From Pseudomonas ceruminis (GTDB taxonomy: Bacteria; Pseudomonadota; Gammaproteobacteria; Pseudomonadales; Pseudomonadaceae): a stretch of DNA of 64,000 nucleotides. The notes beneath the pieces were generated by a model. The model ran no database searches and was not told where the DNA came from. It saw only the letters and a program-made list of their open reading frames with translations. Within the stretch, counting starts at the first letter, position 1. Every line of letters starts with the position of its first letter. Where the stretch lies: assembly GCF_021602025.1 (NCBI RefSeq), contig NZ_BQHW01000003.1:62001-126000 (forward strand). Reading direction: 5' to 3'. Both the position numbers and the translations under genes were made by a program. Shown here one piece after another: positions 9,450-18,170 of the stretch.

Positions 9450-10877
9450 TCAGAAGTTGAGCGCGCGCTTGTCCACTGCCAGCGAGGCCTCTTTGAACGT
9501 CTCGGAGAGGGTCGGATGGGCAAAGCAGATGCGGGCGATGTCTTCGCTGCTGGCCTTGAACGCCATGGCGATCACGGCCTCGGCCACCAGTTCGCTGGCC
9601 TGCGGGCCGACTACATGCACGCCGAGTATCTCGTCCGTGGCAGAATCGGCGATCACCTTGACGAGGCCCGTCGTGTCGCCCAGTGCACGCGCGCGGCCAT
9701 TGGCCATGAACGGGAAGGAACCGATTCGATAGGCGGTGCCCTGCTCTTTGAGCTGCTGCTCGGTGCGGCCTACCCAGGCAATCTCCGGGCTGGTGTAGAT
9801 GACGTTGGGGATCGTGTTGAAATCGACGTGACCGTGCTGGCCGGCAATGCGCTCGGCCACTGCGACACCTTCCTCTTCCGCCTTGTGCGCCAACATCGGG
9901 CCACGCACCACGTCACCGATGGCCCAGATGCCGGGCACACTGGTGCGGCATGCATCGTCCACCACCACGGCGCCGCGCTCATCCAGTTGGAGTCCCACGG
10001 CGGCCGGATTCAGGCCTTCGGTGTTGGGCACACGGCCGATAGCCACGATCACTTTGTCTGCCTGCAAGGACTGCGTCTGGCCCTGGCTGTCGGTGTAGTG
10101 AATAGTCACGCCGGCCTCGGTTGCATTGACTTCGCGAACCTTCGCACCTAGTTCGATCTTCAGGGCTTGCTTGTCGAACGCCTTCTTCGCCTCCTTGGCG
10201 ATGGCTTGGTCGACGATTGGCAGGAAGCTGGGCAAGCCTTCGAGGATCGTGACATCCGCCCCCAGGCGGCGCCAAACGGAGCCCAGCTCCAGGCCGATCA
10301 CGCCGGCACCGATGACGGTCAACCGATTGGGCACGGCCGCGATGTTCAGCGCGCCGTCGTTGGAGAGCACGACCCGCTCATCGAACGGTAGGTTGGGGAG
10401 CGGCCGCACGTTGGAGCCTGTGGCAACGATGATCTGCTTGCCCACCAAGGTAACAGCCTCATCGGCGGCGACGCTCACCTCGAAGCCACCATCGACAGTC
10501 CTGGTGAAAGACGCCAGGCCGTTGAAGAACTGGACCTTGTTTTTGCGGAACAGATAAAGGATGCCTTCGTTGCTGGACTTCACCACCTGATTCTTACGTT
10601 CCAGCATCGTGGTCACATCCATGCGCAGATCACCCGTGGAGATGCCGTGCGTGCCAAAGTGGTGCTTGGCTTGTTCAAAGTTCTCTGACGACTGCAGTAG
10701 CGCTTTCGAAGGGATACAACCGATGTTGTTGCAGGTACCGCCAGGTGCTGGCTTTCCGTCCTTGTTCTTCCAGGCATCTACACAAGCGACCTTCATGCCT
10801 AATTGGGCAGCGCGAATGGCCGCGATGTATCCGCCAGGGCCGGCACCGATAACAATGACGTCGAAATGCATGTCCAT
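9450..10877 (-). CDS. lpdA: Dihydrolipoyl dehydrogenase (E3)
   Basis: A 475-residue FAD/NAD disulfide oxidoreductase. It has an N-terminal FAD-binding 'GAGPGGYIAA', the redox pair Cys49/Cys54 in 'GGTCNNIGCIPSK', a second NAD dinucleotide fold ('GAGVIGLELGS') and the C-terminal catalytic 'HPTLSE'. Mercuric reductase was ruled out: no N-terminal HMA domain and no C-terminal Cys pair. It is the last gene of the minus-strand metal-RND run, 105 bp after a His-rich periplasmic protein, and no 2-oxo-acid dehydrogenase E1/E2 gene is near. Its role beside an efflux pump is unclear; redox support is a guess. Confidence 0.93.
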   Translation of the reverse strand: MDMHFDVIVIGAGPGGYIAAIRAAQLGMKVACVDAWKNKDGKPAPGGTCNNIGCIPSKALLQSSENFEQAKHHFGTHGISTGDLRMDVTTMLERKNQVVKSSNEGILYLFRKNKVQFFNGLASFTRTVDGGFEVSVAADEAVTLVGKQIIVATGSNVRPLPNLPFDERVVLSNDGALNIAAVPNRLTVIGAGVIGLELGSVWRRLGADVTILEGLPSFLPIVDQAIAKEAKKAFDKQALKIELGAKVREVNATEAGVTIHYTDSQGQTQSLQADKVIVAIGRVPNTEGLNPAAVGLQLDERGAVVVDDACRTSVPGIWAIGDVVRGPMLAHKAEEEGVAVAERIAGQHGHVDFNTIPNVIYTSPEIAWVGRTEQQLKEQGTAYRIGSFPFMANGRARALGDTTGLVKVIADSATDEILGVHVVGPQASELVAEAVIAMAFKASSEDIARICFAHPTLSETFKEASLAVDKRALNF

Positions 10878-10982
10878 GATTTACATCTCCAAAGTTTTTG
10901 AGGAAATAGTGAGCGCCTATGTCGCGCCTTTTGTCAGGTGGTCGCCAGATTACAGCTCGTTCCCTGACGATCACGTTGAACA

Positions 10983-11381
10983 CTACGGAAGAACGAACCG
11001 GGCGCTCGCGGTATTGCCCCCACGTTCGACTTGGACAACGGCCTTCGTGCCCTTGGCTGCGGCGAAGGTCCCGCTGCCTTCGAGGCGGCTTCCGTCCGCG
11101 GCAGGCGTGAGTTGCACCTCCTGCTTTTGTGAGCCGGTCAACAGCGTGAGCTTGGCTTTGGTGTTGCTTACGTTGACCTGCTTGCCGTGGTCGCGCAGGT
11201 AGAGTTGCGCTGCTGCGGGCTGAACGACCAACTCGTAGTCCACGTCCCGGACTTCGGTCACGACGCCACCATGCAGCGGCTTGTGGTCATGCGCGTGGTC
11301 ATGGTCGCCTGCGGCGAAGGCGGTGACGGATGCCAGGGCGAGGGCGGTGCCAGCCGTGAGGGAACGAAATCGAACAGACAT
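10983..11381 (-). CDS. Small periplasmic His-rich protein of the RND operon
   Basis: A 132-residue exported protein. Residues 1-24 form a signal peptide ending 'VTAFAA', directly followed by a metal-binding 'GDHDHAHDHKPLHGG' stretch; the remainder looks all-beta with no recognised domain. ATG 11381 has TAGGAG upstream; an in-frame ATG at 11435 overlaps the pump stop and is less likely. It follows the czcA-like gene, a position often held by periplasmic metal-buffering proteins. A chaperone role for the metal exported by the pump is inferred. Confidence 0.75.
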   Translation of the reverse strand: MSVRFRSLTAGTALALASVTAFAAGDHDHAHDHKPLHGGVVTEVRDVDYELVVQPAAAQLYLRDHGKQVNVSNTKAKLTLLTGSQKQEVQLTPAADGSRLEGSGTFAAAKGTKAVVQVERGGNTASARFVLP

Positions 11382-11434
11382 GAAAGCTCCTATAGGGTTA
11401 CGGTGGTTGAAATCGGGTGACAGAAGGCGTTGCA

Positions 11435-14400
11435 TCAGAATGCCCCCGCGTCGCGGTCGTCCAGCAGGCGTTCGGCAGGCTTGCGGCCGAACAGCCAGAA
11501 CATGGCGGGTGTAAGGAAGGTGTCCAGCAGCGTGGAGCTGACCAGCCCCGAGAAGATCACCACCGCGACGGGGTGCAGGATCTCAGTACCGGGTCGTGAC
11601 GCCTCGAACAACAGCGGGGCCAGTGCGAAGGCCGTGACCAGCGCGGTCATCAGAACCGGGGAAAGCCGTTCGAGCGAGCCACGCACGATCATCTTCTGGT
11701 CGAAGTCCTCGCCCTCCATGCGCATGAGGTTGAGGTAGTGGCTCACCTTCAGGATGCCGTTGCGCACAGAAATACCCGCGAGCGTGATGAAGCCGACCAG
11801 AGCGGCCACGGACAACGGCTGGCCAGACAGCCACAGCCCCAGCACGGCGCCGACCAGGGCCAATGGAATGTTCACCATGATGAGCGCCGATAGGGCGACC
11901 GACTTGTAGCGCGTGTACAACACCACGAACATGAGCGTCAGGGAGACGATGGACAGCAGGCCCACCAGTCGCGAGGCTTCCTCTTGTGCCTGGAACTGGC
12001 CGCCCAGCGTGATGAAGTAGCCTTCGGGCAAGCGCACTTCTTGGACGACGCTGCGTATGTCGGCCACTACTTCGGACAGCGGCCGTCTCTGAGCGTTGGC
12101 CGACAAAACTATGCGCCGACGGCCATCGTCGCGGCTGACCTGGTTGGGGCCGTCGCTGTCTTCGATGGTGGCAAGGCGCGACAACGGGACCCGACCCATG
12201 GGCGTGTCGATGAGGATGCGGCTCAAGCCCTCAATCGACCGCGCCTGCTCGGGCAGGCGAACCACCAGCGCGAAGCGGCGGTTGCCCTCGATGACCTCGG
12301 TGATCTTTTCGCCTTCGACCAGGCTTTGTAGCGTGGACAGAATTTGCGGTGCGGCCACGCCGTAGCGTCCCGCCGCCGCATAATCCACGCGGATTTTGAT
12401 CTGCGGCGCAAGGACCTGCTTTTCGATCTCCAGGTCAGCAAGCCCCGGAATTCCGGCCAGCTTGGCGCGCAGCAGATCCGCCTGCCCGCGCAGGACGTCC
12501 AGGTCCTCGCCGAACACCTTGATGGCGATCTGCGAGCGCACCCCCGACAACATGTGGTCGATGCGGTGCGAGATCGGCTGGCCAATGCCGATGGAGCCGG
12601 GCAAGTGAGCCAGACGCGAACGGATGTCGGCGGTGATCTCCTCCATGGAGCGCTTTAGCTCTGAGGCAGGCAGCAGACCCACGTCCAGTTCACTGACATG
12701 CACACCTTCGGCATGCTCGTCCAGCTCGGCCCGTCCGCTGCGCCGGCCCACGTGCTGCACCTCCGGCACCTGCGCGACCAGCAGCTCGGCTTGCTGGGCA
12801 AGCGCCGAAGATTCGGCCAGCGTCACACCGGGATTCAGGCGCAGGCCCACCAGCAACGTTCCTTCATTGAACGGGGGCAGGAACGTGGTCGGGAAGAATG
12901 GCACCGCGGCGACAGCCAGTGTGACAGCCACAGCGGCCATGCCAAGGGCGGCACGCGGCCGCTGCAAGACCCGCTGCAGGCCGCCCTGATAACGCGCCTT
13001 AAGCCAGGCTAGAATCCGAGTGTCGCCATGGTCCAGCGTCCTCATCTTGGGCAGCAGGTAGTACGACAGCACCGGAGTGACCGTCACAGAGACCAGCAGC
13101 GAGGCTAGCGTGGAGACGATGAAAGCGATGCCCAGCGGCACGAACAAGCGCCCTTCCATCCCCGGCAGCGCGAACAGGGGCAGGAACACCAGCACAATGA
13201 TCATCGTGGCGTAGAGAATCGCCGAGCGAACCTCCATCGAGGCCCTGGCAACGATGACCAGGGGCGTCAGCCGGTTCTCAGGGTGGCGGGCGCGGTTCTC
13301 CTTGAGCCGCCGCATGATGTTCTCCACATCGACCACAGCATCGTCCACGAGACCGCCGATGGCGATCGCCAGCCCACCGAGCGTCATGGTGTTGATTGAC
13401 AGGCCGAAATAGTGGAACACCAGCCCGGTCACGAAGATCGAGGCAGGAATCGCGGTCAACGCGATCACCAGGGGGCGCAAAGTGCCCAGGAAGAAGAACA
13501 GGATCACCGCCACGAAGACCGATGCGCCGATGAGCTTGCCTTGCAGCGTGCTGATGGACGCCTCGATGAAGTTGGCTTGTCGGAAGGTCACTTGCGGCTC
13601 GGCCATGCCAGCCGGCAGTGAGCCCTTCATGTCCGCTAACGCTGACTCGATCGAGCGGGTCAGTGCAATCGTATCGGCCGTGGGCTGCTTTTGGATGCCC
13701 AGGATCACGGCTGGCAGGCCCTCGAAGCCCGCATCGCCGCGCTTGATGGCTGGCGCAAACTGAACATCGGCGACCTGGTGGATCAGGATGGGTTGGCCCG
13801 CACGCACCGCGAGAGGCAGGTTACGCAGGTCGTCGAGTCGGGACGTGCGGCCCAGGTTGCGGATCAGGTACTCGCGGCCATTGATCTCCAGGAAGCCGCC
13901 GGAAGTGTTCGCGGAGAAGCCCTTGAGAGCCGCATCCAGATCGGACGCAGTCACGCCCAGCTCTGACATTCGCGTGGTGTTGGGCTGGACCTGGAACTGA
14001 CGGACCTCGCCTCCGATCGGGATGACTTGGGCAACGCCAGGTATGGCCATCAGCCGGGGGCGTAACACCCAGTCCGCGTACTCGCGCGTGTCCATGGCCG
14101 ACAGCGGCGGGGCTGCGTTCTTCTGCCCTGAGGGCTTGGCACCGATGGGGATTGCAATCTGCATGATCTCGCCCATCACTGAGCTGATTGGCCCCATCGT
14201 GGGCGTCACGCCCGGGGCTAGCCCTTCCTCCATGGACGTCAGGCGTTCGGAGACCATCTGGCGCGCCCGGAAGATGTCTGTCTTCCAGTCAAATGTCACG
14301 TAGATGAAGGAAAGCCCGGCGCTGGAGACCGAGCGCACGCTTTCGACGCTGGGCAGGCCGTTCATGGCCGTTTCGAGCGGGAACGTGATGAGCTGCTCGA

Positions 14401-14581
14401 CTTCTTCGGCAGCCATGCCGCCAGCCTCCGTCATGAGAGTGACGGTCGGCTTGTTGAGATCGGGAAAGACATCTACCGGCGTGCGCGTCAGGGTGAACGC
14501 GCCATACGCCATCAGCACCAGCGCCCCGATGATGACCAGGAGCCGGTTTCGTAAGCTATTTTCGAGAAGCCACTTGAACAT
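11435..14581 (-). CDS. czcA: CzcA-like heavy-metal RND efflux pump
   Basis: A 1,048-residue inner-membrane proton/metal antiporter of the HME-RND family: short N-terminal cytoplasmic segment, TM1 ('LLVIIGALVLMAYGAFTLTR'), two large periplasmic loops and twelve predicted TMs. The TM4 proton-relay motif near residues 400-415 reads 'GGLVDDAVVDVEN', keeping Asp/Asp/Glu but differing from textbook CzcA ('DFGxxxDGAxxxxEN') and CusA ('AIGxxxDAxxxxxEN'), so the cation cannot be assigned confidently. GAGGGG precedes the ATG. It lies between the adaptor and a His-rich protein in one minus-strand operon. Confidence 0.88.
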   Translation of the reverse strand: MFKWLLENSLRNRLLVIIGALVLMAYGAFTLTRTPVDVFPDLNKPTVTLMTEAGGMAAEEVEQLITFPLETAMNGLPSVESVRSVSSAGLSFIYVTFDWKTDIFRARQMVSERLTSMEEGLAPGVTPTMGPISSVMGEIMQIAIPIGAKPSGQKNAAPPLSAMDTREYADWVLRPRLMAIPGVAQVIPIGGEVRQFQVQPNTTRMSELGVTASDLDAALKGFSANTSGGFLEINGREYLIRNLGRTSRLDDLRNLPLAVRAGQPILIHQVADVQFAPAIKRGDAGFEGLPAVILGIQKQPTADTIALTRSIESALADMKGSLPAGMAEPQVTFRQANFIEASISTLQGKLIGASVFVAVILFFFLGTLRPLVIALTAIPASIFVTGLVFHYFGLSINTMTLGGLAIAIGGLVDDAVVDVENIMRRLKENRARHPENRLTPLVIVARASMEVRSAILYATMIIVLVFLPLFALPGMEGRLFVPLGIAFIVSTLASLLVSVTVTPVLSYYLLPKMRTLDHGDTRILAWLKARYQGGLQRVLQRPRAALGMAAVAVTLAVAAVPFFPTTFLPPFNEGTLLVGLRLNPGVTLAESSALAQQAELLVAQVPEVQHVGRRSGRAELDEHAEGVHVSELDVGLLPASELKRSMEEITADIRSRLAHLPGSIGIGQPISHRIDHMLSGVRSQIAIKVFGEDLDVLRGQADLLRAKLAGIPGLADLEIEKQVLAPQIKIRVDYAAAGRYGVAAPQILSTLQSLVEGEKITEVIEGNRRFALVVRLPEQARSIEGLSRILIDTPMGRVPLSRLATIEDSDGPNQVSRDDGRRRIVLSANAQRRPLSEVVADIRSVVQEVRLPEGYFITLGGQFQAQEEASRLVGLLSIVSLTLMFVVLYTRYKSVALSALIMVNIPLALVGAVLGLWLSGQPLSVAALVGFITLAGISVRNGILKVSHYLNLMRMEGEDFDQKMIVRGSLERLSPVLMTALVTAFALAPLLFEASRPGTEILHPVAVVIFSGLVSSTLLDTFLTPAMFWLFGRKPAERLLDDRDAGAF

Positions 14582-14594
14582 GGAATGGTGCCCC

Positions 14595-15710
14595 TCAACG
14601 AACTTGATTGATCAGGGACGCGCCCTCGACAACCACGCGGTCGCCGTCCGCCAGGCCCGAAGTGACAGCGATGGATGCACCATCCAAAGGAGTGATGTTC
14701 ACGACACGTGGCTCGAAGCGCTCGGCCTGGTCTTTGACCCAGACGATGTTCTGGTTGGCAGGGTTCTTCATCAGCGCACCGGAAGGCACGCGGTAGCCAG
14801 GTACCGTCGTCGCCTCTTGCACGAAGACCACCACCGGCATACCGACCGCCAAGCGCGAGAGGCTTTCGCTGGTGCCCTTGAACAGCATGGGCAGGGCCTG
14901 CTCGCGCAGGCTGCTGGCGGCCCCGACGAAGCTCAGCGGCACCTTCTGACCGCCTACTGCGAGTGCAGCACCGGCCAGGTTCTGTGCCATTGCCGGATCG
15001 TAGGCAAGCGCCTCGATGCGCAGTTGGGTCGGATCGACCACCTCAAACACCAGTTCGCGCGCATCCACGACCTGCCCGGCAACTGCGGGGCTGGATGCGA
15101 TGACGCCGCTGACTGGGGCCTTTAGTACGTCCCTGCCGGCGAGGCCCCCGCTCAAGGCGCGGGCGCGTTCGGTCAGGCTGTTTACTTCGCTTTCGGCTGC
15201 TTCGATCTCCTTGCGGGGCACGGTCTCCGACAGCTCGCGCAGCCGGGCCAGGCGCTTCTGCGCGAGCGCTTGGCCCGCACGCAGCTCGGCAACCTGGGCC
15301 ATCTGGCCTGAGCGCTCCAGCACACCGCTGGCCGGTTCGATGTAAGCCAGCACCTGGCCCTTGCGCACGGATTGGCCGATCTGCGGCAGACCATCCGGCC
15401 CGGGCACCAGCCGGCCCATTACCATTGCCTGGACCTTGCCGCCTGTCGTCGGGTCCATGATTACTTTGCCAGCCAGTTCATGGCTGCGGGCCAAGGGCTC
15501 CTGCTTGATCAGCTGGGTGCGTACACCGATCTGACGTTGTGACGGTTTCGGAAGAAACACGCTGCCATCAGGCTGGCGCTGGGGGCCATTGGAAGACGCA
15601 GCCGGCGCTTCGTCGCCGTGGTCGTGACCGTCGTGAGCGAACGCGGGAGCAGCCAGAGCCAATGCAGCCGCCATGGCCGTCGTCATTAGGAAACGGAAGT
15701 TGCGCTTCAT
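14595..15710 (-). CDS. czcB: HME-RND periplasmic adaptor (CzcB-like)
   Basis: A 371-residue membrane-fusion protein. A signal peptide (residues 1-25, 'ALALAAPAFA') is followed by a His-rich tip 'HDGHDHGDEA', then the lipoyl/alpha-hairpin/beta-barrel order of HlyD-type adaptors. It links the inner-membrane pump to the outer-membrane channel. ATG 15710 has GAGGTG upstream and overlaps the stop of the preceding gene as ATGA, implying coupled translation. The N-terminal His cluster suggests metal binding in the periplasm. Confidence 0.9.
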   Translation of the reverse strand: MKRNFRFLMTTAMAAALALAAPAFAHDGHDHGDEAPAASSNGPQRQPDGSVFLPKPSQRQIGVRTQLIKQEPLARSHELAGKVIMDPTTGGKVQAMVMGRLVPGPDGLPQIGQSVRKGQVLAYIEPASGVLERSGQMAQVAELRAGQALAQKRLARLRELSETVPRKEIEAAESEVNSLTERARALSGGLAGRDVLKAPVSGVIASSPAVAGQVVDARELVFEVVDPTQLRIEALAYDPAMAQNLAGAALAVGGQKVPLSFVGAASSLREQALPMLFKGTSESLSRLAVGMPVVVFVQEATTVPGYRVPSGALMKNPANQNIVWVKDQAERFEPRVVNITPLDGASIAVTSGLADGDRVVVEGASLINQVR

Positions 15711-16258
15711 GCTGCACCTCGCAGTGCACCGTTGGTGCGTGTACGTCTGCGCAGCGCCCACGCTAGGACACCGACGCCGAGGACTGCGGCACCGCCACCT
15801 AGTACGAGCACACGGCCGGATGCGACGGCATGCTCGTGTTCGGCGTCTTCGCTATGAACATCGAGAACGCCAGTCAACAGGTCCGATTGGCTCTGCGCAG
15901 TAACAGTGGCCATGATTGAGGTCTCGCCATCGGATAGCGGCTCAGTCAGATCGGCCTCGAACTCTCCAACCCCGTGTGGGCTGACCTTTACCTGTCGACC
16001 ACCCAGCTCGAGGGTCAGCTCGCCATTGGTCACCGGCCGGTTGTCGGCAGCATGGTCGAGGTAGAGTGTGAGACGCTGGCCGTTCAGCACACCCACCAGT
16101 TCGAAGTCATCGGAAACTGCGGCAAAGCGCGGAAGCGCGGCCGCTGCGGGGGCAGGAGCGGCTTCGCCATGGTCATGGCCGTCGCCGGCCCACGTTGCGC
16201 TGGTGCCAAGCAGGAGGCTGGACAAGGCAGCAGCACGCCAGAAAGAGGATTGCGACAT
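15707..16258 (-). CDS. His-rich exported membrane protein of the RND operon
   Basis: A 183-residue protein with a signal peptide (ends 'GTSATWA'), a metal-binding 'GDGHDHGEA', a central beta-rich periplasmic part (~45-140), a second His/Glu patch 'HSEDAEHEHA' and one C-terminal TM helix ('VLVLGGGAAVLGVGVLAWAL') followed by a basic cytosolic end. ATG 16258 chosen; the upstream in-frame stretch is inside czcC. It is translationally coupled to czcB by ATGA. The function is not established; a membrane-anchored metal sink feeding the pump is plausible. Confidence 0.75.
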   Translation of the reverse strand: MSQSSFWRAAALSSLLLGTSATWAGDGHDHGEAAPAPAAAALPRFAAVSDDFELVGVLNGQRLTLYLDHAADNRPVTNGELTLELGGRQVKVSPHGVGEFEADLTEPLSDGETSIMATVTAQSQSDLLTGVLDVHSEDAEHEHAVASGRVLVLGGGAAVLGVGVLAWALRRRTRTNGALRGAA

Positions 16259-16292
16259 TTCTAAGGTTCCAGGATGGTTGAGCGCGCGCTGA

Positions 16293-17621
16293 TCAGCGCG
16301 TGCCGGAGATGTCAGTGAAAGTCTCGGTCGGCTGCGGCAGCGTGCCTTGAGCCTGCAACAGGGACGAGATGGCCGCGGCATGCTCCACCTTGGCGAGCAG
16401 CGCCGCGCGCTCGGCCTCGGTGGCCTCCTGCTCGATGCGAAGGCGTGTCGGCATGTCCGTCTCGCCCATCGCGAACGACTTTTGGTAGAAGGTGCGCGTT
16501 TGTTGGGCTAGTCGCTGGCGCTCCGAAGCGGCCTGCATCTGGGTGCTGGTTGCCAGTTCGCGCGATTGGGCAGTTCGAATTTCCGAGAGTAGCCGGGTGC
16601 GCTGGGCCGCGAGTGCCGACTCAGCCTCCAGTGCCTGCGCATTGGCGCTGGACAATTGCTCGGTATGACGGCTACCCGTACCGAAGGGAATGCGCACACC
16701 CACCGTGATCGTCTGGTTGTAGCGTTCGCCGTAGCCGCCCCGATCCCGCGTGGTCGCCAGGGTCAGTTCGGGGTTGGCGTACTTCTGATGGGACACCAGT
16801 TCCGCAGAGCGGCGGGCCGCCAGCGCCTTGTGCTGCAGTTCCAGCAGCGCAGGGTGGTTACCCAACAACGCGCCGGACGGCTGTGCCGATGCCGGTTGAA
16901 CTCGGACACCTGACTGCTCCGGCTGCGCGGAATCGGCCTGCGACGGGATACTCTCGATGCCGGTCAGTGCCAACAACGCCTCGCGCTGCGTGACTTCTTC
17001 GGCCTGAGCAATGGCCAGGGCACTACGAGCCGACGCCAAGGCGCCATCGGCCTGGTTTCTGTCGGCTTGCGCCAGGTCGCCCGCGCGAACCCGGCGAGCC
17101 ACATCTTGCGCCAACTCGTCCGCGCTGCGGGTGCGATCCTGCGCCGCCATCAATTCGGCCTGGGCACGCTGCCATGCCCACCATGCCTGGCGAACCTGTC
17201 CGGCCGTGCGTAGCTTGGCGGCCAGCATCCGGCTGGATAGAGCGAGGCTTTCCGCGTCCGCCCAGCGTGCCGACGAGGCGCGCTCACCAGGCATCCAAAG
17301 GGGAATAGCCACCCCGACTTCATATTCGCGCTTTCCGTTGCGGTTGTTGAACCGATCAGTTTTGGTGGAGGCTTCCAGCGCCATCGGACCTGCCACCCAA
17401 CTACCGGCCGTCTCTTGGCGTGCTTGGGCGGCCTGCTGCCAGGCGCCTTCTCCAGCGGCTTCTGGCTGCCGCTGCCAAGCTGACTCCCACAATTGGGCGA
17501 CCATGTGGCTGTCTGGTCTGGATGGGACGTGAGGGGCGGCTACTGGCTGGGCTAGCACGGTGCCGGCCCAAAGCGTGGATACCGCCCATATCCATCCCTT
17601 GCGTATGTCTTTGCGAAGCAT
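16293..17621 (-). CDS. czcC: TolC-family outer-membrane factor (CzcC-like)
   Basis: A 442-residue outer-membrane channel subunit with a signal peptide (ends 'AGTVLAQP') and two long alpha-helical repeats rich in Ala/Gln ('RQAWWAWQRAQAELMAAQDR' and later 'SEIRTAQSRELATSTQMQ') typical of OEP/TolC proteins. GGAG precedes the ATG. It is the first gene of the minus-strand operon czcC - His-rich protein - czcB - czcA - His-rich protein - lpdA. A degenerate TGAA-N6-TTCA operator lies about 110 bp upstream, suggesting ArsR control. Confidence 0.88.
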   Translation of the reverse strand: MLRKDIRKGWIWAVSTLWAGTVLAQPVAAPHVPSRPDSHMVAQLWESAWQRQPEAAGEGAWQQAAQARQETAGSWVAGPMALEASTKTDRFNNRNGKREYEVGVAIPLWMPGERASSARWADAESLALSSRMLAAKLRTAGQVRQAWWAWQRAQAELMAAQDRTRSADELAQDVARRVRAGDLAQADRNQADGALASARSALAIAQAEEVTQREALLALTGIESIPSQADSAQPEQSGVRVQPASAQPSGALLGNHPALLELQHKALAARRSAELVSHQKYANPELTLATTRDRGGYGERYNQTITVGVRIPFGTGSRHTEQLSSANAQALEAESALAAQRTRLLSEIRTAQSRELATSTQMQAASERQRLAQQTRTFYQKSFAMGETDMPTRLRIEQEATEAERAALLAKVEHAAAISSLLQAQGTLPQPTETFTDISGTR

Positions 17622-17731
17622 TCAATTCTCCATCGGTGTTGCATCAGTACTTACCCCCGGCTGGGTGTTCTCTTTCCGAGCAAGTGCTTGTCGTTGAAAA
17701 GCCACTGTCTACTGGCTTAGATATGAACAAT

Positions 17732-17745
17732 TGTATATTTATTCA
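17732..17745 (-). promoter_or_regulatory. Degenerate SmtB-type operator upstream of the czc operon
   Basis: On the minus strand TGAA-TAAATA-TACA with one weak half, embedded in a longer ATATGAA...TTCATAT inverted repeat (17721-17748). A possible -10 (TATCTA) begins 22 bp after the operator start, the same layout as the strong sites at 19429, 21077 and 31206. Confidence 0.4.
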
Positions 17746-17873
17746 TATGAATGGGAAAGAAAACCTTACCTCCTTTGAGCACCAATCGCCTTAGAGAGGG
17801 CGTCGGGCGCAAGACATCGAGAGGCGAGGTGGGGCTAATCCACTGCGCAAACAGCTATGCAGACTCCTTGAGC

Positions 17874-17894
17874 ATATCCCCCAGGGGGGGATAT
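17874..17894. promoter_or_regulatory. GC-tract palindrome operator for the CsoR/InrS-like sensor
   Basis: ATATCCCCC, 3 bp, GGGGGATAT: a perfect inverted repeat ending 9 bp before ATG 17904. AT-flanked G/C tracts are the operator type bound by CsoR/RcnR/InrS tetramers, so autoregulation of the adjacent sensor and its exporter is likely. Confidence 0.75.
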
Positions 17895-17903
17895 GATTGC
17901 TGC

Positions 17904-18161
17904 ATGAAAGAGATGCACAAGCACACCAGCCACCCAGATCTCGTGAAACGGCTCAAGCGCGCCGAGGGTCATCTGCGACACGTCATCGGGATGATCGAAG
18001 GAGAAGAAACCTGCCTGGACATCGCTCGCCAGCTCGCTGCGGTGGAGAGCGCCGTCACAGCGGCCAAGCGCGTCCTGATCCATGACCACATCGACCACTG
18101 CCTGTCTCATGATGAGGACTCCGTTCTGGCCGAAATGAAGGCACTAACCAAACTGCTCTGA
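17904..18161 (+). CDS. CsoR/RcnR-family metal sensor, InrS-like
   Basis: An 85-residue all-helical repressor with no HTH, typical of DUF156 proteins ('LVKRLKRAEGHLRHVIGMIE'). The metal fingerprint is His5, Cys37, His62, Cys66. Cys-His-Cys spacing (25 and 4) equals that of CsoR, and an N-terminal His 32 residues before the first Cys matches RcnR and InrS. His-Cys-His-Cys therefore points to an InrS-like Ni(II) sensor more than a plain Cu(I) CsoR, and the next gene is an NreB-like nickel exporter. ATG 17904 preferred; 17913 is also in frame. Palindrome 17874-17894 is its probable operator. Confidence 0.85.
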   Translation: MKEMHKHTSHPDLVKRLKRAEGHLRHVIGMIEGEETCLDIARQLAAVESAVTAAKRVLIHDHIDHCLSHDEDSVLAEMKALTKLL

Positions 18162-18170
18162 GGTCTCTCG

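Noticed and set aside
9450-10877. Mercuric reductase
   Set aside because: No HMA extension and no C-terminal Cys pair; the catalytic HPTLSE end is that of dihydrolipoyl dehydrogenase.
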